DNA from: PKWO01 sp036384915
GTDB taxonomy: Bacteria > Pseudomonadota > Gammaproteobacteria > Burkholderiales > Burkholderiaceae_D
Assembly (NCBI GenBank): GCA_036384915.1
Contig: DASVLJ010000062.1
Location: forward strand, 1-64,000
DNA length: 64,000 nucleotides
Direction: 5' to 3'
The notes beneath the pieces were generated by a model that was given only the letters and a program-made list of their open reading frames with translations, ran no database searches and was not told where the DNA came from. A program made the position numbers and the translations under genes. Positions 25,566-34,262 of the stretch are shown here, in pieces. Each line of letters opens with the position of its first letter. Position 1 is the stretch's first letter.

Positions 25566-26074
25566 ACAGCCCGCACTACATCCTGCTGCCCGCCAGCCCG
25601 CTGTTCATCGGTTTCAGCCTGGCCTGCGCCTTCTTGCTGAACCTGCTGCCCTGGGGGCAGTGGGTCGGCGTACCCGACTTCGTCGCACTGGTGCTGGTGT
25701 TCTGGAGCATCCATCAGCCGCGCCGCGTCGGCATCGGCCTGGCATTCTTCATGGGCTTGTTGATGGATGTGCACGATGCCGCGCTGCTCGGCGAGAATGC
25801 GCTTGCCTATACGCTGCTGTCCTACTTCGCCATCACCATCCACCGGCGCGTGCTGTGGTTCAAGCTGCCGACCCAGGTGGTGCACGTGCTGCCGCTGTTG
25901 CTGCTGGCGCAGGTGGTGCAGGTGGTGGTGCGCCTGGTAGTCAACGGCCGCTTCCCCGGCTGGCTGTATTTCCTTGAGAGCTTCGTCGCCGCCGCCTTGT
26001 GGCCGGTCGCTACCTGGCTCTTGCTGGCGCCCCAGCGCCGCGCCGTCGACCGCGACGAGACACGTCCGATCTAA
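25562..26074 (+). CDS. mreD: Rod-shape protein MreD
   Basis: The product has 170 residues with five or so membrane helices and the MreD features ILLPASPLFIGFSLACAFLLNLLP, DFVALVLVFWSIHQPRRVG and GLLMDVHDAALLGENALAY. It is a membrane partner of MreC in the elongasome. The start overlaps the mreC stop by four bases (ATGA), indicating translational coupling. Confidence 0.95.
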   Translation: MNSPHYILLPASPLFIGFSLACAFLLNLLPWGQWVGVPDFVALVLVFWSIHQPRRVGIGLAFFMGLLMDVHDAALLGENALAYTLLSYFAITIHRRVLWFKLPTQVVHVLPLLLLAQVVQVVVRLVVNGRFPGWLYFLESFVAAALWPVATWLLLAPQRRAVDRDETRPI

Positions 26075-26096
26075 CGCGTCCCATCTACGCAGATAC

Positions 26097-28091
26097 ATGA
26101 CCGAGTTCAAGAATACCGAGCGCGAACTGTATTTCTTCCGCCTGCGGATTTCCGTGGTCGGCGGTTTCGTGTTGCTCTGCTTCGGCTTGCTGCTGGCACG
26201 CTTCGTCTGGTTGCAGATATACAAGCGCTCGGACTATGCGGCCCAGGCCGAAGACAACCGCATCATGGTGGTGCCGCTGGTACCGAACCGCGGGCTGATC
26301 GTCGACCGCAACGGCGTAGTGTTGGCGCGCAATTATTCGGCCTATACGCTCGAGATCACGCCGTCCAAGATTCCCAAGGACAGGACGCTCGACCAGGTCA
26401 TCGACGACTTGTCCGAAGTCGTGGAAATCCAGACCAAGGACCGCAAGCGCTTCAAGAAGCAACTGGAAGACTCGAAGAGTGTCGAAAGCACGCCGATCCG
26501 CACCCGGCTCTCGGACGAGGAAGTCGCCCGCTTCACGGCGCAGCGTTTCCGTTTTCCCGGTGTCGAGATCAATGCGCGCTTGTTCCGCGAGTATCCGCTG
26601 GGAGCGGTCGCTTCGCACGTGATCGGCTACATCGGCCGCGTGAACCAGAAGGATGCGGACAAGATAGATGCGATGGAAGATGCCGCCAACTACAAGGGCA
26701 CCGAATACATCGGCAAGGAAGGGTTGGAAAAGAGTTACGAAAAAGAATTGCACGGCACGACGGGCAACCAGGAAGTGGAAAAGTCGGCCGGCGGGCGCGC
26801 CGTGCGCACGCTGTCGCGTACCTCGGCCAACCCGGGCAACAACCTGATCCTGTCGATCGACATCGAACTGCAGAAGATCGTGGAAGATGCCTTTGGCGAC
26901 CGGCGCGGCGCCCTGGTGGCGATTGATCCCGCTACCGGCGAAATCCTGGCCTATGTCTCCAAGCCGACTTACGACCCGAACCTGTTCGTGGAAGGCATCG
27001 ACCAGCAAAGCTGGGATGAATTGAACAACTCGCCCGACAAGCCCTTGATCAACCGGCCCATCTCCGGCACCTACGCGCCAGGCTCCACCTATAAGCCCTA
27101 CATGGGCCTGGCGGCGCTCGAATACGGCGTGCGCACGCCCTCGCAAAGCATTGCCGACCCCGGCCACTTCGTGTTCGGCAACCACACCTTCAACGACGAC
27201 AAGCCGCAAGGCCACGGTGTGGTCGACATGTATCGCTCGATCGCATTTTCTTGCGATACCTACTATTTCATGCTGGCCAACGACCTCGGCGTCGACCGCA
27301 TCCACGACTTCATGAAGCAATTCGGCTTCGGCGAACTCTCGGGCATCGATCTCGACAATGAGCGTGCCGGCCTGTTGCCGTCGACGGCGTGGAAGCGCAG
27401 CGCTTTCAAGTCGCCCGAACGCAAACGCTGGGTGCCGGGGGACACGATTTCGCTCGGTATCGGCCAGGGCTACAATTCGTTTACGCCCATGGAAATCGCC
27501 AAGGCCGTTGCCACGCTGTCCAATGACGGCGTGATGATGAAACCGCACCTGGTCAAGGCCATCGAGAGCGGCGTCACGCTCGAGCGCAAGACAATTGCGC
27601 CGACCGTGGAAAACCGCATCAATCTCAAGCCGGAAAATCTCGAAGTCATCCGCCATGCCATGGTCGGCGTTACTACCGAGCCTGGCGCCACCGCCTACAA
27701 TGTGTTCAAGGGGGCCGAATACACTTCAGGCGGCAAGACGGGTACCGCCCAGGTGGTGGGCTTGAAGAAAAATGAAAAGTACAACCGCAACGGCGCCGAA
27801 CGCCTGCGCGACAATGCGCTTTATACCGCGTTTGCGCCGGCGGATCATCCGCGCATCGCCATCGCGGTGATCGTCGAGAACGGCAACTTCGGTGCCGAAT
27901 CGGCCGCACCGATCGCGCGCAAGGCGCTTGACTATTTCCTGCTCGGCAAGCGGCCCGGCGACAAGGGCAATGCCCAGCCGGCCAAGGCGGACAGTTCGGA
28001 CGATGACACGCCGGACCCGGATACCCAGCCCGAAGATGCGCCGTCGGGCATGCCGCCGGCAGCACCCGAGGCGGAAGGAAAGCGGCCATGA
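26097..28091 (+). CDS. mrdA: Penicillin-binding protein 2 (elongation transpeptidase)
   Basis: The product has 664 residues: one membrane helix near residues 17-38, a dimerisation domain, and a transpeptidase domain with the active Ser in GSTYKP, SCD as the second motif and SGGKTGTAQ as the third. It cross-links peptidoglycan during elongation. The C-terminus has an extra Asp/Pro-rich tail. It starts 23 bases after mreD and overlaps rodA by four bases. Confidence 0.95.
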   Translation: MTEFKNTERELYFFRLRISVVGGFVLLCFGLLLARFVWLQIYKRSDYAAQAEDNRIMVVPLVPNRGLIVDRNGVVLARNYSAYTLEITPSKIPKDRTLDQVIDDLSEVVEIQTKDRKRFKKQLEDSKSVESTPIRTRLSDEEVARFTAQRFRFPGVEINARLFREYPLGAVASHVIGYIGRVNQKDADKIDAMEDAANYKGTEYIGKEGLEKSYEKELHGTTGNQEVEKSAGGRAVRTLSRTSANPGNNLILSIDIELQKIVEDAFGDRRGALVAIDPATGEILAYVSKPTYDPNLFVEGIDQQSWDELNNSPDKPLINRPISGTYAPGSTYKPYMGLAALEYGVRTPSQSIADPGHFVFGNHTFNDDKPQGHGVVDMYRSIAFSCDTYYFMLANDLGVDRIHDFMKQFGFGELSGIDLDNERAGLLPSTAWKRSAFKSPERKRWVPGDTISLGIGQGYNSFTPMEIAKAVATLSNDGVMMKPHLVKAIESGVTLERKTIAPTVENRINLKPENLEVIRHAMVGVTTEPGATAYNVFKGAEYTSGGKTGTAQVVGLKKNEKYNRNGAERLRDNALYTAFAPADHPRIAIAVIVENGNFGAESAAPIARKALDYFLLGKRPGDKGNAQPAKADSSDDDTPDPDTQPEDAPSGMPPAAPEAEGKRP

Positions 28092-29203
28092 ATATTTCCG
28101 AACGTGGCCCCATCTGGCCCATGATCAGACGCTATCTTGCCGTGTTCGATCTGCCATTGACCCTTATCATGACGGCGCTGCTTTCGGTCGGTCTGGTCAC
28201 CCTGTATTCGGCAGGCATCGACTTGCCCGGCATCGTCAGCAACCAGTTGCGCAACATCGCCGTTGCCCTGGTCGTGATGTGGATTGCGGCCAATATCCCG
28301 CCGCAGACCCTGATGCGTTTTGCCGCGCCGGTATACACGCTGGGCATTTTGCTGCTGTTGGCCGTAGCCGTTGTCGGCACGGTCAAACTCGGCGCCCGGC
28401 GCTGGCTCAATCTTGGCGTGACCAATTTCCAGCCGTCGGAAATCATGAAAATTGCCATGCCCCTGATGCTGGCCTGGTTCTTCCAGAAGCGCGAGGGCTT
28501 GATCCATTGGCGCGAGTTCGCCGTGGCGGCCGTGCTGCTGCTGGTGCCGGTTGTCTTGATCGGCAGGCAGCCCGACCTAGGTACGGCGCTGCTGGTGATG
28601 GCAGCCGGGTTTTACGTGATTTTTCTGGCCGGCCTGTCGTGGCGCGTGCTGCTCGGCCTGGTTGTAGCAGGCGGTGCGAGCCTGCCCATTGCCTGGCGCT
28701 TTTTGCATGACTACCAGCGCGCACGCATCATGACGCTGCTCGATCCCTCGTCCGACCCGTTGGGCAAGGGTTTTCACATCATCCAGTCGACCATTGCCGT
28801 CGGCTCGGGCGGCATCACGGGCAAGGGCTGGCTGCAAGGCACGCAAGCCCACCTCGAGTTCATCCCCGAGCGCACCACCGACTTCATCTTCGCCGTGTTC
28901 TCGGAAGAGTTCGGTTTCATCGGCAATATCGTCTTGATGGTCTTGTATCTGCTCTTGATCGGGCGCGGTTTGATCATCGCGGCCAATGCGCCGACCTTTT
29001 TCACCCGTCTCCTGGCCGGCGCGATCACGCTGATCTTTTTCACCTATGCCTTCGTCAACATGGGCATGGTCAGCGGCATCCTGCCCGTCGTCGGCGTGCC
29101 CTTGCCCTTCATGAGCTATGGTGGCACCTCGCTCTTGACGCTTGGCCTGGGGGCAGGCATCCTGATGAGCATCCAAAGGAATCGCAAGCTGGTGCAAAGC
29201 TAG
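28088..29203 (+). CDS. rodA: Rod-shape peptidoglycan glycosyltransferase RodA
   Basis: The product has 371 residues and about ten membrane helices of the SEDS family. ARRWLNLGVTNFQPSE, QPDLGTALLV, TDFIFAVFSEEFGFIGN and GVPLPFMSYGGTSLL are SEDS signatures. It polymerises glycan strands in complex with PBP2. The start overlaps mrdA (ATGA). Confidence 0.95.
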   Translation: MNISERGPIWPMIRRYLAVFDLPLTLIMTALLSVGLVTLYSAGIDLPGIVSNQLRNIAVALVVMWIAANIPPQTLMRFAAPVYTLGILLLLAVAVVGTVKLGARRWLNLGVTNFQPSEIMKIAMPLMLAWFFQKREGLIHWREFAVAAVLLLVPVVLIGRQPDLGTALLVMAAGFYVIFLAGLSWRVLLGLVVAGGASLPIAWRFLHDYQRARIMTLLDPSSDPLGKGFHIIQSTIAVGSGGITGKGWLQGTQAHLEFIPERTTDFIFAVFSEEFGFIGNIVLMVLYLLLIGRGLIIAANAPTFFTRLLAGAITLIFFTYAFVNMGMVSGILPVVGVPLPFMSYGGTSLLTLGLGAGILMSIQRNRKLVQS

Positions 29204-29218
29204 TTTTGCGTAATCAAT

Positions 29219-30298
29219 ATGATTATTTCGCATCGTCATGCAAAACCATTGGCAACAATTGTTTTGTTGGCGCTGCTCTCTGCCTGCGGCACGGCGCCGC
29301 GTGCACCCGTCTCGCCTTCTGCAAGCCCCTCGCCCGCCGCATCGACGCCGGCGCCCGTGCCGGGCGGCAGCCGCCTGCCCGTGCTGCCCGCGGCCGGCTC
29401 GGGCCATGGCGGCTATTATCAGGACGACGGCCCCGGCGACCATCCGCCGGACGGTTTGCTGGATTTGCCCGACGCCGTTCCCAAAGTCGAGCCGTATTCG
29501 CCGACCGGCAATAAGCCCTATGTCGTATTCGGCAAGACTTATGTACCGATTACCGATGGTCGACCGTTCAAGCAACGCGGTACGGGCAGCTGGTACGGCA
29601 AGAAATTTCACGGCCAAAAGACGTCGTCGGGCGAGTTGTACGATATGTACAAGTTGACTGCCGCCCATCCCACGCTGCCCATTCCTTCCTATGCGCGCGT
29701 GACCAATCTCGCCAATGGCAAACAAGTGATCGTCAGGATCAACGACCGCGGGCCGTTCCATAGCGAGCGCATCATCGACCTGTCCTATACGGCGGCCCTG
29801 AAGCTCGGTTATCTCGGCTCGGGCAGCAGCCAGCTTGAGGTCGAGCGCCTGCTGCCCGACGATATCGCGCGCATCAATGCGGCGAAGCAGGCTGGCGGCG
29901 TTGCGCAAGTTGCGCCACCCGCCGCCGCGCAGAGTGTGCCGCTAGTGCCGCTTATGGCTGCGTTGCCGGATAAGGAGGCGGTGCCGGCACCATTGGAAAC
30001 AGCGCCCGCCGCCGTCTCAGCATCCACGCCGACGCCGGCCGCCAGCATGGATGTCGCCGATCCGGCCGGCGGGTTTTACCTGCAATTCGGCGCGTTTTCG
30101 GAGCAGGGCAATGCCGACGCCGAACGGGCGCGGCTGCAGCAGAATTGGGACAGCGCTTTGCCGCCGCTGGAAGTGTATTCTGTCGGCTTGTTCTATCGCT
30201 TGCACAGCGGACCGTTCACTTCGCGCGAAGATGCCCAGGCGGCGGCGCAAAAGCTGCTATCCATCGCCAATGTCAGAGCGATGGTCGTCGAGCATTAA
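29219..30298 (+). CDS. rlpA: Septal ring lytic transglycosylase RlpA (lipoprotein)
   Basis: The product has 359 residues. A lipoprotein signal ends in LLSAC; a Pro/Ser/Ala-rich spacer follows, then the double-psi beta-barrel (GSWYGKKFHGQKTSSGELYDMYKLTAAHPTLP, VRINDRGPF, RIIDLSYTAALKLG), and a C-terminal SPOR domain that binds denuded glycan. RlpA cleaves naked glycan strands at the septum. It lies 15 bases after rodA and closes the operon. Confidence 0.92.
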   Translation: MIISHRHAKPLATIVLLALLSACGTAPRAPVSPSASPSPAASTPAPVPGGSRLPVLPAAGSGHGGYYQDDGPGDHPPDGLLDLPDAVPKVEPYSPTGNKPYVVFGKTYVPITDGRPFKQRGTGSWYGKKFHGQKTSSGELYDMYKLTAAHPTLPIPSYARVTNLANGKQVIVRINDRGPFHSERIIDLSYTAALKLGYLGSGSSQLEVERLLPDDIARINAAKQAGGVAQVAPPAAAQSVPLVPLMAALPDKEAVPAPLETAPAAVSASTPTPAASMDVADPAGGFYLQFGAFSEQGNADAERARLQQNWDSALPPLEVYSVGLFYRLHSGPFTSREDAQAAAQKLLSIANVRAMVVEH

Positions 30299-30301
30299 GC
30301 T

Positions 30302-31213
30302 TCAGCTATCGCTTTTGGATAATTGCAAGGCGCGCTCATAGAGCGCGTTTTTTTTCTGCCCCGTGATTTGCGCCGCGAGCACAGCGGCCTGTTTCACCGG
30401 GCAGGATTCGAGCAGGATGGCCAGCACGCGGTCGGCCTCGGCCTTATCCGCATCGAGATTTTCGGCGGCGCCCCCGATCAGGATGACATATTCGCCCTTG
30501 TGTCGGTGCGTATCGGCCGCCAACCAGGCTTGCGCTTCGGCCAATGTGCAGCGGTGGATTTCCTCGAACAGCTTGGAGAGTTCGCGCGCAAATACAATCA
30601 GCCGCGTCGCTTCGAAGCATGCCGCCAGACTCGCCACGGTTTCCTCGATGCGGTGCGGTGCTTCATAGAACACCAGCGTCGCCGGCATATTGCGCAATGC
30701 CGCCAGCGCTGTTTCACGCTGCTTCGGCTTGGCCGGCAGGAAGCCGACGAAATGAAAGCGGTCGTGCAACAGGCCGGAAGCCGACAAGGCGGTGACGGCG
30801 GCGGAAGCGCCGGGCAGGGCCGTCACGCGCAAGCTGGCCGCACGCACGGCGTCCACGATCTTGGCCCCAGGGTCGGAAATGCCCGGGGTGCCGGCGTCCG
30901 ACACCAGGGCGATGCGCTCGCCGGCTTGCAGCCGTGCCACCAGTTTTTCCGCCGCTTCGCGTTCATTGTGCTGGTGCGCCGCGATGAGCGGCTTGACCAT
31001 GCCGTAGCGTGCCAGCAACTGCGCCGTGTTGCGCGTGTCTTCGCAAGCCACGGCATCAGCCAGGGCCAGCACTTGCAGCGCGCGCAGGCTGATGTCGCCG
31101 ATGTTCCCTATCGGCGTGGCGACCACATATAATGTCGAATCCGGATAAACCTGCTGCGCCACCTCCTGCATCAAGGGGAGAATGGCCGACGTAAGCGATG
31201 TGGATTCAGTCAT
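30302..31213 (-). CDS. rsmI: 16S rRNA (cytidine1402-2'-O)-methyltransferase RsmI
   Basis: The product has 303 residues. LYVVATPIGNIGDISLRALQVL, ACEDTRNTAQLL, LVSDAGTPGISDPGA and FYEAPHRI are RsmI signatures of the tetrapyrrole-methylase fold. It 2'-O-methylates C1402 in the ribosomal P site. ATG 31213 gives MTESTSLTSAI. It is divergent from lpoA (12 bases between starts) and convergent with rlpA (3 bases between stops). Confidence 0.95.
   Translation of the reverse strand: MTESTSLTSAILPLMQEVAQQVYPDSTLYVVATPIGNIGDISLRALQVLALADAVACEDTRNTAQLLARYGMVKPLIAAHQHNEREAAEKLVARLQAGERIALVSDAGTPGISDPGAKIVDAVRAASLRVTALPGASAAVTALSASGLLHDRFHFVGFLPAKPKQRETALAALRNMPATLVFYEAPHRIEETVASLAACFEATRLIVFARELSKLFEEIHRCTLAEAQAWLAADTHRHKGEYVILIGGAAENLDADKAEADRVLAILLESCPVKQAAVLAAQITGQKKNALYERALQLSKSDS
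30331..30355 (+). terminator. Terminator of the mre-rlpA operon inside the 3' end of rsmI
   Basis: CGCGCTC-ATA-GAGCGCG is a perfect 7-bp stem followed by eight T on the plus strand. It lies 32 bases past the rlpA stop but inside codons for the last residues of rsmI on the other strand. Confidence 0.85.
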
Positions 31214-31225
31214 GGGAGAGAGCGC

Positions 31226-32461
31226 GTGCGTGCAAACAAGTGGATGGCTAGAGTCGTTCTCAGTGGATTGTGCCTGTGCCAGCCGGCGCTGACAACTGCC
31301 CAGACCACGAATGCCGAGGCGCCGGGCATCGTCATGCCCGGACCGGCCCCCCAAAAAGCAGCGCAGCCCCAGCCGGCTGCAAAACCCGGTCCGAAGCCCG
31401 CAACGCGGGCCGCCAACCCGGCCGTTGCCAAGACGGTACGCCTGACTTTGCTCCTGCCGCTCGATTCGGATAGCCTGGGGCGCGCAGCCGATGCCGTGCG
31501 TTCCGGCTTCCTTGCCGCCTACGACCTGGAAAGTAACGGCTTGTCGCTCAACATAGTCAGCACCACGGACGTTGCCGAAGAAATCGTATCGAGCTACACC
31601 AATGCGCTCGCCGACAGTGACATCGTCATCGGCCCCCTGACGCGCAGCGCGGCGACGGCTATCGCCCAATCCGGCGCGGTACGCCTGCCCACGATTTCAC
31701 TGACCCAGTCCGATGTCGACAGCGACAGCAGCGCCATGCCGCCACAAATGCTGGCCATGGGCTTGTCGGTCGAGGACGAGGCGCGCGAAGCGGCCGGCTG
31801 GATTGCGTCCAACAAGGTCAAGAAGGCTTATGCGCTGTGCACCAGTTCCGCCTGGCAGCGCCGTGCGGCCAAGGCATTCGCCGCCAAGGCGCGCAGCCTC
31901 GGCCTGCAGGTCGAAACGGTGGAACTCGGCAGTTCCTTCGGCTTCCTTTCGGCGCTCGATGTGGACCGGGTCAAAAAGGAACTGCAGGCGGAAAAGAGCC
32001 TGGCAAGCTACGCCGTGTTCGCCGCGCTCGACGCGGCGCAGACCAGGCAATTGCGCGAAGTGATCGGCAATGAGCCGGCCGTCTACGGCACGGCGCAAAT
32101 CAATCCCGTGCCCTTGCCCGACCGCGCCACCTTCGAGCACCTGCCAGAATTGAACGGTGTACGCCTGCTCGACATCCCCTGGCAGCTCCAGCCCGATCAT
32201 GCCGCCGTGATGATCTACCCGCGTGCCGTGGTCGACGCCGACCAGAAACGCAGCGCCGATATGGAACGCCTGTACGCACTGGGCATCGATGCCTTCCGCG
32301 TCGCTTTGCTGGTGGCGCAGCAGCAAAAGCAATTCGAGGTCGACGGCGTCACGGGCCGGCTGAAGGCGTCGTTCGACAAGGATGGCGCCCATTTCACGCG
32401 TATCGAGCCTTTCGCGATGTATCGCGACGGCTTGCCGGCCTTTCTCTCGGAAGGGCATTGA
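31226..32461 (+). CDS. lpoA: LpoA-like penicillin-binding protein activator (short form)
   Basis: The product has 411 residues. The N-terminus has a hydrophobic signal (VVLSGLCLCQPALTTAQ) and a Pro/Ala-rich spacer. The rest is a periplasmic-binding-protein-like domain with VRLTLLLPLDSDSLGRAADAVRSGFLAAYD and IVIGPLTRSAATAIAQSG, as in the C-terminal domain of LpoA. E. coli LpoA has about 680 residues with an extra TPR domain, which is missing here. The start is GTG 31226 after GGGAGAGA. It activates PBP1A in E. coli; here this is inference from family and synteny (rsmI-lpoA-yraN-diaA-dolP). Confidence 0.8.
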   Translation: MRANKWMARVVLSGLCLCQPALTTAQTTNAEAPGIVMPGPAPQKAAQPQPAAKPGPKPATRAANPAVAKTVRLTLLLPLDSDSLGRAADAVRSGFLAAYDLESNGLSLNIVSTTDVAEEIVSSYTNALADSDIVIGPLTRSAATAIAQSGAVRLPTISLTQSDVDSDSSAMPPQMLAMGLSVEDEAREAAGWIASNKVKKAYALCTSSAWQRRAAKAFAAKARSLGLQVETVELGSSFGFLSALDVDRVKKELQAEKSLASYAVFAALDAAQTRQLREVIGNEPAVYGTAQINPVPLPDRATFEHLPELNGVRLLDIPWQLQPDHAAVMIYPRAVVDADQKRSADMERLYALGIDAFRVALLVAQQQKQFEVDGVTGRLKASFDKDGAHFTRIEPFAMYRDGLPAFLSEGH

Positions 32462-32462
32462 G

Positions 32463-32840
32463 ATGGGTTTGCTTGACGGTCTGAGGAAGCGCACCGGCAA
32501 GCAGTTGACCGGCGATTCGGGCGAAGATCAAGCCTTGGCCTATCTGCAAAGCCGCCGGCTGAGCCTGGTCGAGCGCAATTTCCGCTGCAAGGGCGGCGAA
32601 ATCGACTTGATCATGCTCGATCAGGCGGTGCTGGTTTTCGTGGAGGTGCGCAAGCGCGCTCCCGGTGCCGACAGGTTCGGCGGTGCCGCGGCCAGCGTGA
32701 CGCCAGCCAAGCAAAGGCGGCTGATCGTCTCGGCACAGGTATACTTGAAGCGTTACACCCATCCGCCGGCTTGCCGTTTCGACGTCGTTGCCATAGACGG
32801 CAGCGAAATCACTTGGCTGAAAAACGTAATCGAGGCCTAG
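32463..32840 (+). CDS. yraN: YraN family (UPF0102) endonuclease-like protein
   Basis: The product has 125 residues. GEDQALAYLQSRRLSLVERNFRCKGGEIDLIMLDQAVLVFVEVRKR carries the restriction-endonuclease-like core (Glu, Asp and Glu-x-Lys/Arg). Function is unproven. It starts one base after the lpoA stop. Confidence 0.9.
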   Translation: MGLLDGLRKRTGKQLTGDSGEDQALAYLQSRRLSLVERNFRCKGGEIDLIMLDQAVLVFVEVRKRAPGADRFGGAAASVTPAKQRRLIVSAQVYLKRYTHPPACRFDVVAIDGSEITWLKNVIEA

Positions 32841-32866
32841 CGGCTACTGCATCCTTTATAATCCGT

Positions 32867-33466
32867 ATGATGAATAATCAACGCATCGTCGAGCACTTCC
32901 GCGAAAGTGCCGAACTCAAGATCCAGGCCGTTTCGGTGCTGGCCCAGCCCATCGCCGAGGCGATTGAACTTATGTTCACGGCGCTGTCTAACGGCAACAA
33001 GATTCTCGCTTGCGGCAACGGCGGGTCGGCGGCCGATTGTCAGCACTTTGCCGCCGAGCTGGTTGGCCGTTTCGAGCGCGAACGCCTGCCGCTGCCGGCC
33101 CTGGCGCTGACGACCGATACGTCGATCATGACGGCGGTCGGCAATGACTACAGCTTCAACGATATCTTCACGAAGCAGGTACAAGCCTTCGGCCAGTCCG
33201 GCGACGTGCTGTTGGCGCTTTCGACATCGGGGAACTCGGCCAACGTGTTAAACGCGGTCGACGCGGCGCTGGAGCGCGACATGCGCGTCGTGGCCCTTAC
33301 CGGCAAGGGCGGCGGTGCGATCGGCAAGCGCCTGACCGATGCCGACGTGCATATCTGTGTGCCGCACGACCGTACGGCGCGTATTCAGGAAGTGCACTTG
33401 TTGACAATACATTGCCTGTGCGACGGCATTGACGTGGCATTATTCGGAGGGGAAGCGAATGACTAA
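32867..33466 (+). CDS. diaA: SIS-domain protein, DiaA/phosphoheptose isomerase family
   Basis: The product has 199 residues with a SIS fold: LACGNGGSAADCQHFAAELVGRFERERLPLPALAL and LLALSTSGNSANVLNAVDAA. The family includes GmhA and DiaA. The order rsmI/lpoA-yraN-diaA-dolP equals E. coli yraL-yraM-yraN-diaA-yraP, so DiaA, which binds DnaA and promotes initiation at oriC, is the better call. Two adjacent ATG codons (32867, 32870) are possible starts. The last 8 bases overlap dolP. Confidence 0.82.
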   Translation: MMNNQRIVEHFRESAELKIQAVSVLAQPIAEAIELMFTALSNGNKILACGNGGSAADCQHFAAELVGRFERERLPLPALALTTDTSIMTAVGNDYSFNDIFTKQVQAFGQSGDVLLALSTSGNSANVLNAVDAALERDMRVVALTGKGGGAIGKRLTDADVHICVPHDRTARIQEVHLLTIHCLCDGIDVALFGGEAND

Positions 33467-34082
33467 GTTGGGACTGTTGACCCGGGTGTCTTTGGCAGTC
33501 TTGCTTGCGGCAAGCCTGCAAGGCTGCTTTGCCGTGCTGGTCGGCGGGGCGACTGTCGGCGCATTAGCGGCGACCGACCGCCGCACGCTGGGCGCGCAGA
33601 CCGAGGACAAGGAAATCGCAGCCAAGGCCAATGCGAGACTGTCCAAGGCCATGGGCGAAGGCAACCATGTCGACGTTACCTCTTACAATCGCAAGGTGCT
33701 GTTGACAGGGGAAGTGCACGACGAACAGGCGAAGCAGCTGGCGGAACAGGAAGTGCGCCAGGTGACCGGCGTGCAGGATGTGATGAACGAGCTTGAAATC
33801 GGCTTCACCTCCAGCCTCAGCTCGCGTTCGAACGATGCCTACATCACCACCAAGGTCCGGACTGCGCTGGTGGGCGAGCGCAATCTCAATTCCAACGCCA
33901 TCGAAATCAATACCGAGCGCGGCAACGTCTACCTGCTCGGCATCGTCACGCCGACCGAGGGCCAGATTGCAGCCCAGCTTGCTTCCAATGTGAGCGGCGT
34001 ACAACGTGTGGTCAAGATGTTCGAATACATCTCGGACGACCAATTGAAGCAGATGAATGCCTTGCAGGGGCAGCGTAGCTGA
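33459..34082 (+). CDS. dolP: BON-domain outer-membrane lipoprotein DolP (YraP)
   Basis: The product has 207 residues. A lipoprotein signal ends in LQGC; two BON domains follow (about residues 48-115 and 126-195, the second beginning SNDAYITTKVRTALV). DolP binds anionic phospholipid and protects outer-membrane integrity. It overlaps diaA by 8 bases. A large hairpin lies 80 bases downstream. Confidence 0.9.
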   Translation: MTKLGLLTRVSLAVLLAASLQGCFAVLVGGATVGALAATDRRTLGAQTEDKEIAAKANARLSKAMGEGNHVDVTSYNRKVLLTGEVHDEQAKQLAEQEVRQVTGVQDVMNELEIGFTSSLSSRSNDAYITTKVRTALVGERNLNSNAIEINTERGNVYLLGIVTPTEGQIAAQLASNVSGVQRVVKMFEYISDDQLKQMNALQGQRS

Positions 34083-34102
34083 TAAGCGTTGCTCTTCAGT
34101 TT

Positions 34103-34143
34103 CGTACGTTGGTTTGAACGAAGTAAAACCCTACAAACCTACG
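34103..34143. repeat. Degenerate inverted repeat of the GTAGGTT family
   Basis: CGTACGTTGGTTTG is matched by CAAACCTACG, with GAACGAAG between, so it looks like a decayed relative of the element at 19105-19200. It lies at the 3' end of dolP. Confidence 0.45.
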
Positions 34144-34164
34144 TTTCAATATTCTCCGAAGATT

Positions 34165-34198
34165 GCGTGGCCCGGCCCGATGTCGGGCCGGGCCACGC
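34165..34198. terminator. Perfect 16-bp hairpin between convergent dolP and the old-yellow enzyme
   Basis: GCGTGGCCCGGCCCGA, a 2-base gap TG, then its exact complement TCGGGCCGGGCCACGC. It is very GC-rich and sits between convergent genes; no long T-tract follows, so termination is likely but not certain. Confidence 0.65.
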
Positions 34199-34262
34199 TT
34201 GGCTTCGCTGGCGCTCAGCACTAACCTGCAAGCCACAAAAGACGCCGGCCGGTTCGGCGTTT

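Noticed and set aside
26085..27656. Long minus-strand open frame opposite mrdA
   Set aside because: The plus strand encodes a complete PBP2 with all active-site motifs; the antisense product has no recognisable domain.
32856..32861. TATAAT as a separate promoter for diaA
   Set aside because: It is only 6 bases from the start codon and has no -35 partner; diaA is more likely read from the lpoA-yraN transcript.
34165..34198. Large GC hairpin as part of a structured RNA gene
   Set aside because: It stands alone between convergent genes, with no promoter or further conserved structure; termination is simpler.
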